NCBI GenBank assembly: GCA_964556655.1
Contig: CAZKWY010000001.1
Span: 29,974-93,973 of the forward strand
Reading direction: 5' to 3'
Origin: CAZKWY01 sp964556655
GTDB lineage: Bacteria > Patescibacteriota > Minisyncoccia > Portnoybacterales > UBA2143
Length of the DNA stretch: 64,000 bases
Shown here: positions 57,939-64,000 of the stretch, in pieces
How positions within the stretch are numbered: the first letter of the stretch is position 1
Layout: every line of letters begins with the position of its first letter
The notes under the pieces: model-generated
Database searches by the model: none
Seen by the model: only the letters and a program-made list of their open reading frames with translations
Told to the model about the DNA's origin: nothing
Made by a program: the position numbers and the translations under genes

Positions 57939-59391
57939 AAAATTTTATCTTACTACTACTATCCCCTATGTAAATGCCGCTCCTCATATCGGCCATGCTT
58001 TAGAGTCTGTGCAAGCGGATGTTTTGGCTCGCTATCATCGCCAAAAAGGCGAAGATGTTTTCTTTTTAACAGGCACAGACGAAAACAGCTTAAAAAACTA
58101 TCAAGCCGCTAAAGAAGAGGGCGTAACAACCCGGGAGCTGGTTGATAGAAATGCTGAGGTTTTTAAAGAGCTGGGACCTGCTCTTAGTCTTTCCTTTGAT
58201 CACTTCATTAGAACTACCGAGAAAAGACACCTTTTAGGCGCTCAAAAGCTTTGGCACGCTTGCCAAAAAGATATTTACAAAAAAAAGTACCAAGGGCTAT
58301 ATTGTCTGGGTTGTGAAATGTTTTTTAAGGAAAGCGAACTGGAAAATGGTCTCTGTCCCGACCACGGGAAGAAGCCGGAATTAATCGAAGAAGAAAACTA
58401 TTTTTTTAAACTTTCTCGCTATCAAAAACAGCTGGAAGAAATTATTGAATCTGGTCGAATGGAAATAGCGCCTCAAAGTCGAAAGAACGAAACCCTGGCT
58501 TTTATTAAAGATGGACTTGAAGATTTTAGTATTTCTCGTTCCGCAAAAAGAGGCGATGGATGGGGGGTGGGAGTGCCTGGCGACGAGTCGCAAAGAATGT
58601 ATGTCTGGTATGACGCTTTAGGCAATTATCTTACTGCTTTAGGATATGGCTCTAAGAATGAGGAAAAATACAAAAAATACTGGCCAGCGGATCTCCATTG
58701 CCTAGGCAAGGGCGTATTGAGATTTCATGCTGTTTATTGGCCAGCGATTCTTTTATCAGCTGGCTTGCCCCTGCCTAAGAAGCTTTTTGTTCATGGCTAT
58801 CTTACTATTAACGGACAAAAAATTTCTAAATCACTGGGCAATGTTGTCGACCCTTTCGCTCTTGTCGACCAATATGGGACAGACGCAGTACGCTATTTTC
58901 TTACTCGCGAATTTGCCAGCGCGGGGGATGGTAATTTTAGCTTGGAGCGCCTTAAAGAGCGTTATCATTCTGACTTGGCTAATGGCTTAGGCAATCTGGC
59001 GGCAAGAACTCTTAATTTGTCTCAAAAAGCGGGAATATCTTTAGCGACTAGCGAAAAAGAATCAATTGATAACGAGATCGTCAAAGCTATCTCTTTGACT
59101 GACAGACAATACCACCAAGCAATGAATGAGATTCGTCTTCATGATGCTTTGGAGGCAGCGTGGTATTTGATGGCTTTGAGCAACGAATACATTGAAAAAA
59201 ACAAACCCTGGGAGTTAATTAACAAAAAAACCGTTGATGGCCGTCTTAAAGAAATTTTATCTTCCCTTCTTTTGGTTTTATCTTCTCTTAGTTTTTGGCT
59301 TGAGCCTTTTATCCCAGAATCCTCTTGTCAGCTTGCTGACCGTCTTAACCGAAATGAAAAGGGAGAAAATTTGTTTCCCCGCCGTGACTAA
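57931..59391 (+). CDS. metG: Methionyl-tRNA synthetase
   Basis: 486 aa class I enzyme. The HIGH box is YVNAAPHIGHALESVQAD. The connective peptide zinc knuckle is CLGCEMFF with a single later C (CPDHG), and the KMSKS loop is INGQKISKSLGNVVDP. The anticodon helix bundle is at the C-terminus. No additional C-terminal tRNA-binding (EMAP-type) domain is present. Translationally coupled to rsmI. Confidence 0.96.
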   Translation: MNKKFYLTTTIPYVNAAPHIGHALESVQADVLARYHRQKGEDVFFLTGTDENSLKNYQAAKEEGVTTRELVDRNAEVFKELGPALSLSFDHFIRTTEKRHLLGAQKLWHACQKDIYKKKYQGLYCLGCEMFFKESELENGLCPDHGKKPELIEEENYFFKLSRYQKQLEEIIESGRMEIAPQSRKNETLAFIKDGLEDFSISRSAKRGDGWGVGVPGDESQRMYVWYDALGNYLTALGYGSKNEEKYKKYWPADLHCLGKGVLRFHAVYWPAILLSAGLPLPKKLFVHGYLTINGQKISKSLGNVVDPFALVDQYGTDAVRYFLTREFASAGDGNFSLERLKERYHSDLANGLGNLAARTLNLSQKAGISLATSEKESIDNEIVKAISLTDRQYHQAMNEIRLHDALEAAWYLMALSNEYIEKNKPWELINKKTVDGRLKEILSSLLLVLSSLSFWLEPFIPESSCQLADRLNRNEKGENLFPRRD

Positions 59392-59403
59392 CCGGCAAAA
59401 CAA

Positions 59404-59437
59404 AAAAAAGACCCGAAGGCTTCCCCGGGTCTTTTTT
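59404..59437. terminator. Bidirectional terminator between metG and a convergent gene
   Basis: 12-bp stem AAAAAAGACCCG / CGGGTCTTTTTT with a 10-nt loop; T-runs on either strand. Confidence 0.88.
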
Positions 59438-59448
59438 GTTTATTGCTT

Positions 59449-59973
59449 CTACTTTATTTGAAAAGATTCAATCATTTGGCCAATTGTTTCTTTGTGTCGC
59501 GGGAATTGATCTTTGGGAAAACTGAAACCAACATCGTAAAGAGTGCTGTCTTGGACAACATAGACTCTCATCCATTGGTAAGTTTCTTTTCCTTCCGGCG
59601 CTTGGTAAACTAGCTGGTGAGCCTTTTTCCCGGAGAGCTCTTTGTCTTCTGAACTGATCAAAGAGCCTCGATAGACATCCATGTTGTTAATCAAATTTTC
59701 AGTGTATTCTTCAGTAGAAAACGGCACCTGGAAAGCAGAAACTCCAAAACCGCAGATACGGCAATCCGTTTCAGGAGGGGTAAAGCGAACGCTGCCAAAA
59801 TTTGAATCTTCATCTTTAATTTGCCAGTCTTTGGGGTATTTGATGGTATAAAGCTTTGTGTCGTAGGTTTCGAGGGACGCTTCTTGAGGGGCTAGCCATT
59901 TGCTATAAGCGAGATAAACGCTGGAGGCAAGGCCTAGAATAATAATTAAAAGGGCGAATGTTTTGTTGCTCAT
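59449..59973 (-). CDS. Membrane-anchored PsbP-like protein
   Basis: 174 aa. An N-terminal anchor (FALLIIILGLASSVYLAYS) is followed by a soluble domain with KLYTIKYPKDWQIK, SVRFTPPE and a C-terminal VGFSFPKDQFPRHKETIGQMIESFQI. This is the layout of the PsbP/Mog1-like family seen in many bacterial lipoproteins. One CRIC cysteine pair. Role unknown. Convergent with metG, divergent from tatD. Confidence 0.7.
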   Translation of the reverse strand: MSNKTFALLIIILGLASSVYLAYSKWLAPQEASLETYDTKLYTIKYPKDWQIKDEDSNFGSVRFTPPETDCRICGFGVSAFQVPFSTEEYTENLINNMDVYRGSLISSEDKELSGKKAHQLVYQAPEGKETYQWMRVYVVQDSTLYDVGFSFPKDQFPRHKETIGQMIESFQIK

Positions 59974-60090
59974 ATGTCAAAGAAAAATTAATCTTTTAAG
60001 TGAGGTTAATTTTAATTATGATTTTAAAAGTATTTATGATAATAATACCATAGTTTTCTTTTGGGGCATAGGTTTTTTAAAGCAGCTTTC

Positions 60091-60119
60091 TTGAATTGCG
60101 GCAAAAAATTGGTTATCAT
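60091..60119 (+). promoter_or_regulatory. Promoter of tatD-leuS, leaderless type
   Basis: TTGAAT (60091-60096), 17-nt spacer, TATCAT (60114-60119). The start expected at +7 from the -10 is the A of ATG 60126. Confidence 0.55.
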
Positions 60120-60125
60120 TCTTAT

Positions 60126-61004
60126 ATGACAAAGCCACTTTTAATAGACACTCACGCTCATATTAATTTTAACGCTTACAAAGATGATGGTGATGAAGTT
60201 ATTAAAGAATCCCTTAGCAAGGGCGTTTGGATGATTAATGTGGGAGCGGAACAAAGAACCAGCCAGCGCGCCGTAGATTATGCCCAAAAATATCCCCGGG
60301 GAGTTTACGCGGCTGTGGGCCTTCATCCTTCTCATTTAAAAGAGCAGACTGTAAGCGGCGAGGTAGATAATGAGAAAATAGAGTATCAAAGTCGGCAAGA
60401 AGAGATAGAGGCAGAAAAGTATTTTTCTATGGCGCAGAACAGAAAAGTTGTTGCTATTGGAGAAGCGGGATTGGACTATAAGCTTTTAGAAAAAGAGGAT
60501 CGAGAAGCCAAAGAAAAACAAAAAGAAGCTTTTTGGGCCCAGCTTGATTTAGCGCGCCAGATTGATAAGCCAATTATTGTCCATTGCCGCGAGGCTTACG
60601 GTGATTTGCTTAAGATAATAGAAGGTTTCCAGATAGGTTGCGGCAACTGTCCCTTTGCTTGCGCTGGTTCTGCTAATAAGCAAATTAAAGGTACGATGCA
60701 TTGCTTTGTTGGAAGCAAAAAACAGGCGGAAAGGTTTCTGGATTGGGGCTTTTATTTTGGCTTTAACGGCATTATTACCTTTTCTCGGGATTATGACGCG
60801 GTTATTAAAAGTCTTCCTTTGGAAAGAATACTTTTAGAAACAGACTGCCCCTTCTTGGCCCCCGTTCCTTATCGTGGTCAGCGCAATAAGCCAGCCTATG
60901 TTAAATACGTAGCTGAAAAATTGGCCGAGATAAAAGGGGCTTCCTTTGAAGACATAGCTAAGCAAACAACTAAAAACGCCAAAGAGCTCTTTGGCATCAA
61001 TTAA
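60126..61004 (+). CDS. tatD: TatD family metal-dependent DNase
   Basis: 292 aa TIM-barrel hydrolase. Metal ligands are visible in LLIDTHAHINF, VGLHPSH, AIGEAGLDYK, IVHCREAYGDLL, GTMHCFVGS and LLETDCPFLAP. 3'-5' exonuclease activity in DNA repair and quality control is known for the family. An insertion with NCPFACAGSANK (about residues 180-190) contains three cysteines. ATG 60126 coincides with the predicted transcription start. Confidence 0.93.
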   Translation: MTKPLLIDTHAHINFNAYKDDGDEVIKESLSKGVWMINVGAEQRTSQRAVDYAQKYPRGVYAAVGLHPSHLKEQTVSGEVDNEKIEYQSRQEEIEAEKYFSMAQNRKVVAIGEAGLDYKLLEKEDREAKEKQKEAFWAQLDLARQIDKPIIVHCREAYGDLLKIIEGFQIGCGNCPFACAGSANKQIKGTMHCFVGSKKQAERFLDWGFYFGFNGIITFSRDYDAVIKSLPLERILLETDCPFLAPVPYRGQRNKPAYVKYVAEKLAEIKGASFEDIAKQTTKNAKELFGIN

Positions 61005-61013
61005 TTTTTAACT

Positions 61014-63395
61014 ATGAAAAAACATCATCCCCAGAAAATAGAAAAGAAATGGCAGAAAAAATGGGCCGAAAGCAAGCTTTATCAGGTTGACTTAGATAAG
61101 GCCAAAAAGCCCTATTACAATCTTATGATGTTTCCTTATCCTTCTGCCGAAGGACTTCATGTGGGCAATATGTATGCCTTTGTCCATAGCGACACTTACG
61201 GAAGATTTATGCGTTTGCAGGGATATAATGTTTTTGAACCTATTGGCTTAGATGGTTTTGGCATTCATTCTGAAAACTATGCTATTAAAATCGGTGAACA
61301 TATTAAGAGTGTTTCTAAAAGGACAGAGAAAAATTTCTATCGCCAGCTTCATATGATTGGCAACGCTTATGACTGGTCTCGAACGTTAGAAACATATAAG
61401 CCGAACTACTATCAATGGACCCAGTGGCTTTTTTTGAAGATGCATGAGAAAGGATTGGCTTATCGCAAGGAATCTTTAGTTAATTGGTGTTCGGGATGTA
61501 AAACTGTGCTTTCTGATGAGCAGATTATCGCCGGCCAATGCGAGCGATGCGGAACCACTATCCAAAAAAAGGAAATGGAGCAATGGTTTTGGCGCATTAC
61601 TGATTATGCTCATCGGCTTTTAAAAAACCTCGATTGGATTGATTGGCCTGAAGAAGTTAAAACTATTCAAAGAAATTGGATTGGCAAAAGTGAAGGCGCT
61701 TTAGTTAAATTTAAAATTAGCGGCGACGAAGCATTGAGTGTTTTTACTACTCGGCCAGACACTCTTTTTGGCTGCACCTATATAGTTGTTTGCCCTGAGC
61801 ATGACTTGCTGGAAAGATTTCAGGCAAAGATTACAAATTGGCCTGAAATTAAGAAATATCGTCAGCAAGCCAAGAAAAAATCGGACTTAGACAGAACCGA
61901 TCTTAACAAAGAAAAAAGCGGCGTTAAAGTGGAAGGTTTGGAAGCAGTCAATCCGGTTAGCGGAAAAAAAACACCTCTTTATGTGGCTGATTATGTTTTG
62001 GCGGACTATGGGACCGGCGCTATTATGGCTGTGCCGGCCCACGACCAAAGAGATTTTGCTTTTGCTAAAAAGTTTAATTTATCCATTGTTAAAGTCATTA
62101 AAACAGAAGAAGAATGTTTTGAGGGAGAAGGAATCACTATTAATTCCAAATTTCTTAATGGTTTAGAAACCAAAAAAGCCGTTAAGGAAATAACTAAATG
62201 GCTGGCTAAAAATAAGCTAGGCAAAAAAGAAGTTAACTATAGGCTTCGTGATTGGTGCATTAGCCGGCAAAGGTATTGGGGACCGCCTATTCCAATGATC
62301 TATTGCCAAAAATGCGGCTGGCAAGCTGTGCCGGAAAAAGATTTGCCTGTTCTCCTGCCGGAAGTAGGCGACTTTTTGCCAGATGGCTCCGGAAAGGGGC
62401 CGCTTAACAAAGTAGATAGCTTTGTCAACGTTTTTTGTCCTAAATGTCAAGGGCCGGCCAAAAGAGAAACCGATGTTTCTGATCCTTTCGTTGATTCAAG
62501 CTGGTATTTTATGCGTTATCCTTGTACGGAATTTAAAGACAAGCCAATGGACAAGAAACGTCTTAAAAAATGGATGCCCGTAGATATGTATATCGGCGGT
62601 AAAGAACATAGCGTTCTCCATTTACTCTATTCTCGCTTTGTTAATATGGTTCTCTGCGAGTTAGGATATGCGCCCCATGAAGAGCCCTACCAGCGGTTTA
62701 AGGCGCACGGACTTTTAATAAGTGAAGGGGCTAAAATCAGCAAATCTAAAGGTAATGTTGTTAATCCGGACGAGTATATTAAAAAATATGGGGCTGACGC
62801 AGTTAGGATGTACTTAATGTTTTTGGGCGATATGCGGCAGGGGGGTGACTGGCGTGACAGCGGAATGAAGGGGATGTATAAGTTCGTGAATAAAGTCTAT
62901 GGTCTGCCAGAAAAAATTAACAACAAAAAGCCAGATCCCGATCTGGTTAGGCTTTTGCATCAGACTACCAAAGGGATTAGCGATGATATGGAACGGCTGA
63001 AATATAATACTTCTATCGCCAAATTGATGGTACTGGCCAGTAAAATCCAGGAGGTTGGAGCTAGTAAGATGGTTTTGTCTAGGTTTGCTGTAATGCTTTC
63101 GCCTTTTGCTCCTCATTTGGCAGAGGAAATTTGGGAAAAGACGGGCCACAAGAAATCAGTCTTTTTAGAGAAATGGCCAAAATATGATTCAAAAATAGCC
63201 CAAGAAGAGAAATGGCCTTTAATTATCCAGATTAACGGTAAGGTTAGGTCAAAGATAGAGGCAGATAAAAACATTACAGAAAAGGAGGCTAAAAATAAAG
63301 CGCTGGGAGACAAAAAGACTAAAAAATGGTTGGGAGGGAAAAAGCCGAAAAAGGTTATTTATGTTCCTGGCCGTCTCATTAATATTGTTGTTTAA
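61014..63395 (+). CDS. leuS: Leucyl-tRNA synthetase
   Basis: 793 aa class I enzyme. The HIGH region reads SAEGLHVGNMYAF (last His replaced by Asn) and the KMSKS loop is GAKISKSKGNVVNPDEYI. The editing domain has TTRPDTLFGCTYIVV and YGTGAIMAVPAHDQRDF. The C-terminal anticodon region ends with QINGKVRSKIEADKNITEKEA. Zinc-type cysteines occur at CSGC/CERCG and CQKCG/CPKC. 9 bp after tatD. Confidence 0.95.
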   Translation: MKKHHPQKIEKKWQKKWAESKLYQVDLDKAKKPYYNLMMFPYPSAEGLHVGNMYAFVHSDTYGRFMRLQGYNVFEPIGLDGFGIHSENYAIKIGEHIKSVSKRTEKNFYRQLHMIGNAYDWSRTLETYKPNYYQWTQWLFLKMHEKGLAYRKESLVNWCSGCKTVLSDEQIIAGQCERCGTTIQKKEMEQWFWRITDYAHRLLKNLDWIDWPEEVKTIQRNWIGKSEGALVKFKISGDEALSVFTTRPDTLFGCTYIVVCPEHDLLERFQAKITNWPEIKKYRQQAKKKSDLDRTDLNKEKSGVKVEGLEAVNPVSGKKTPLYVADYVLADYGTGAIMAVPAHDQRDFAFAKKFNLSIVKVIKTEEECFEGEGITINSKFLNGLETKKAVKEITKWLAKNKLGKKEVNYRLRDWCISRQRYWGPPIPMIYCQKCGWQAVPEKDLPVLLPEVGDFLPDGSGKGPLNKVDSFVNVFCPKCQGPAKRETDVSDPFVDSSWYFMRYPCTEFKDKPMDKKRLKKWMPVDMYIGGKEHSVLHLLYSRFVNMVLCELGYAPHEEPYQRFKAHGLLISEGAKISKSKGNVVNPDEYIKKYGADAVRMYLMFLGDMRQGGDWRDSGMKGMYKFVNKVYGLPEKINNKKPDPDLVRLLHQTTKGISDDMERLKYNTSIAKLMVLASKIQEVGASKMVLSRFAVMLSPFAPHLAEEIWEKTGHKKSVFLEKWPKYDSKIAQEEKWPLIIQINGKVRSKIEADKNITEKEAKNKALGDKKTKKWLGGKKPKKVIYVPGRLINIVV

Positions 63396-63422
63396 AAAAG
63401 CCGCGGGCAATTTGCTCGCGGC
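63394..63422 (-). terminator. Terminator of the minus-strand receiver gene
   Basis: 11-bp stem GCCGCGGGCAA / TTGCTCGCGGC (one G-U) at 63400-63422, followed on the minus strand by six T (A-run 63394-63399). It is also a stop hairpin behind leuS but without T-run on that strand. Confidence 0.75.
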
Positions 63423-63445
63423 ATAAAGATTAATCTCCTAATCCC

Positions 63446-63802
63446 CTAGCAGGATGGTAGCAGGATGGTAATGCTCTCTTTCAGGTCCGGGAAGCTGACC
63501 GGCTTGCACATCAGGCGGTCGGCCCTATGGTCCGCCAACTCTGGCTGCCAGCTTGCAGCCAGAAGGATAATAATAAGCTTAGGGTTCCTTCTTTTCGCCT
63601 CCCTCGACCATTCCGCTCCGTCGTGCCCGTTTTCTAGTTCCAGGTCAACAATGCACATTTGGCATTCGTTGACCTGAGCAAAGCTTTCTTCGTAGCTCGT
63701 CGCCATCGGCTTATAGTTGCTTTTTTCAACTATTTTCGACAGCAAGCGTTTTGTTGCCGGATCTTCCGCCAGGATCATGATCTTTTTCATCGTCATTGCC
63801 AT
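63446..63802 (-). CDS. Stand-alone response regulator receiver-like protein, GC-rich
   Basis: 118 aa. A CheY-like chain: MKKIMILAEDPATKRLLSKIV, phospho-acceptor Asp in CIVDLELENGHDGAEW, LIIILLAASW, and the conserved Lys in LMCKPVSFPDL. No output domain. The gene differs from neighbours: high G+C, AGAGGAGG Shine-Dalgarno 6 nt before the ATG, own promoter and terminator. It shares these traits with the lipoprotein gene at 2109-2618. The start may be ATG 63802, 63796 or 63790; the first has the right spacing. Confidence 0.8.
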   Translation of the reverse strand: MAMTMKKIMILAEDPATKRLLSKIVEKSNYKPMATSYEESFAQVNECQMCIVDLELENGHDGAEWSREAKRRNPKLIIILLAASWQPELADHRADRLMCKPVSFPDLKESITILLPSC

Positions 63803-63845
63803 TGTAATCCTCCTCTTTTTTATTTTAACGAACTAGCTTTTTCAA

Positions 63846-63873
63846 ACAATAACATAAAAAAAATATAAGTCAA
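63846..63873 (-). promoter_or_regulatory. Probable promoter of the receiver-like gene
   Basis: TTGACT (63873-63868), 16-nt spacer, TATTGT (63851-63846) on the minus strand, about 43 nt before the ATG at 63802. Confidence 0.5.
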
Positions 63874-63897
63874 TAGATAGGGAGGCAATTGGTTATT

Positions 63898-64000
63898 ATG
63901 AAAATTATCAAATTTAATCTGTTAGGTAATTGGCAGGATATAGATAAAGAAATTATTGAAGAGACTATTGCGGTGATGGAGAACGGAGGAGCTGTTATTT
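63898..64000 (+). CDS. tsaC: Threonylcarbamoyl-AMP synthase TsaC/Sua5, N-terminal fragment (runs off window)
   Basis: 34 codons visible: MKIIKFNLLGNWQDIDKEII then EETIAVMENGGAVI. The helix followed by GGAVI is the usual opening of the YrdC/Sua5 fold (continuing FPTDTVYG in family members). It makes the threonylcarbamoyl-AMP used for tRNA t6A, the same pathway as tsaE at 35.7 kb. GGGAGG lies 12 nt upstream of the ATG. Confidence 0.75.
   Translation, partial: MKIIKFNLLGNWQDIDKEIIEETIAVMENGGAVI

Noticed and set aside
1..64000. UGA recoding as in Gracilibacteria/Absconditabacteria
   Set aside because: TGA ends intact genes (for example holA at 44286-44288 and jag overlapping the flippase start), so the standard bacterial code applies.
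1..64000. CRISPR arrays, insertion sequences, rRNA and tRNA genes
   Set aside because: No regularly spaced repeats, transposase ORFs or cloverleaf genes were seen apart from the tRNA-like part of tmRNA.

Overview
The window looks like chromosome from a Candidate Phyla Radiation (Patescibacteria, most like Parcubacteria) bacterium. The grounds are the gene content and style. Genes are tightly packed and AT-rich. Many proteins are short versions of their families (RecO 180 aa, YebC 179 aa, MetRS without a C-terminal tRNA-binding domain). Several one-transmembrane-anchor surface proteins are present, as is a chromosomal type IV secretion-like locus of the kind seen in this group. TGA is used as a stop, so the code is standard. 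Naming the organism more finely would be guesswork.

Layout. 1-2.1 kb: the end of a UvrD/PcrA helicase and rsmA, both touched by a 68-bp palindromic repeat that lies once between them and once in frame inside rsmA. 2.1-2.6 kb: a stand-alone, GC-richer lipoprotein gene with strong promoter, Shine-Dalgarno and terminator. 2.8-13.9 kb: a 12-gene + strand operon for a cell-envelope T4SS-like machine (VirB6/TrbL-like, PrgI, split VirB4, VirB2-like pilin, anchored surface proteins, three with cysteine-rich tails). 13.9-17.8 kb, minus strand: two O-antigen-ligase-type proteins and a Wzx-type flippase, continuing into the classical origin block jag-yidC-rnpA-rpmH. dnaA and dnaN diverge from it on the other side of a candidate oriC. 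22.3-23.5 kb: a frameshifted TrmB-like regulator and a dense regulatory intergenic with a consensus promoter driving a structured RNA, plus a divergent 28-codon ORF.

23.5-35.6 kb, minus strand: a class A penicillin-binding protein; an ATP-grasp / ATP-grasp-protease fusion / 7TM group with ruvC; yebC, a lamin-tail/PKD surface protein and ruvB; a roughly 320-nt structured RNA gene with its own promoter and terminator; and a PilB/GspE ATPase. 35.7-44.3 kb, plus strand: tsaE, a 5'-3' exonuclease, a probable sensory cluster (kinase-less membrane sensor, FAD oxidoreductase, V4R-like protein, PAS histidine kinase, two stand-alone receivers), a DUF3048 protein and holA. 44.3-64 kb: a translation-rich block with infC-rpmI-rplT, tmRNA and smpB, five aminoacyl-tRNA synthetases (Arg, Ile, Gly, Met, Leu), recO, rsmI, a dodecin-like protein, an M16 peptidase, an AI-2E-type permease, tatD, a stand-alone receiver protein and the start of tsaC.

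The most unusual material: the in-frame palindromic repeat in rsmA, two unidentified structured RNA genes (33.55-33.87 kb and 23.40-23.52 kb), the cysteine-rich T4SS-like locus, the ATP-grasp/retropepsin/7TM operon, and a recurrent arrangement in which the -10 box lies only 1-10 nt from where translation would begin, implying leaderless mRNAs. No tRNA, rRNA, CRISPR array, insertion sequence or prophage was seen.
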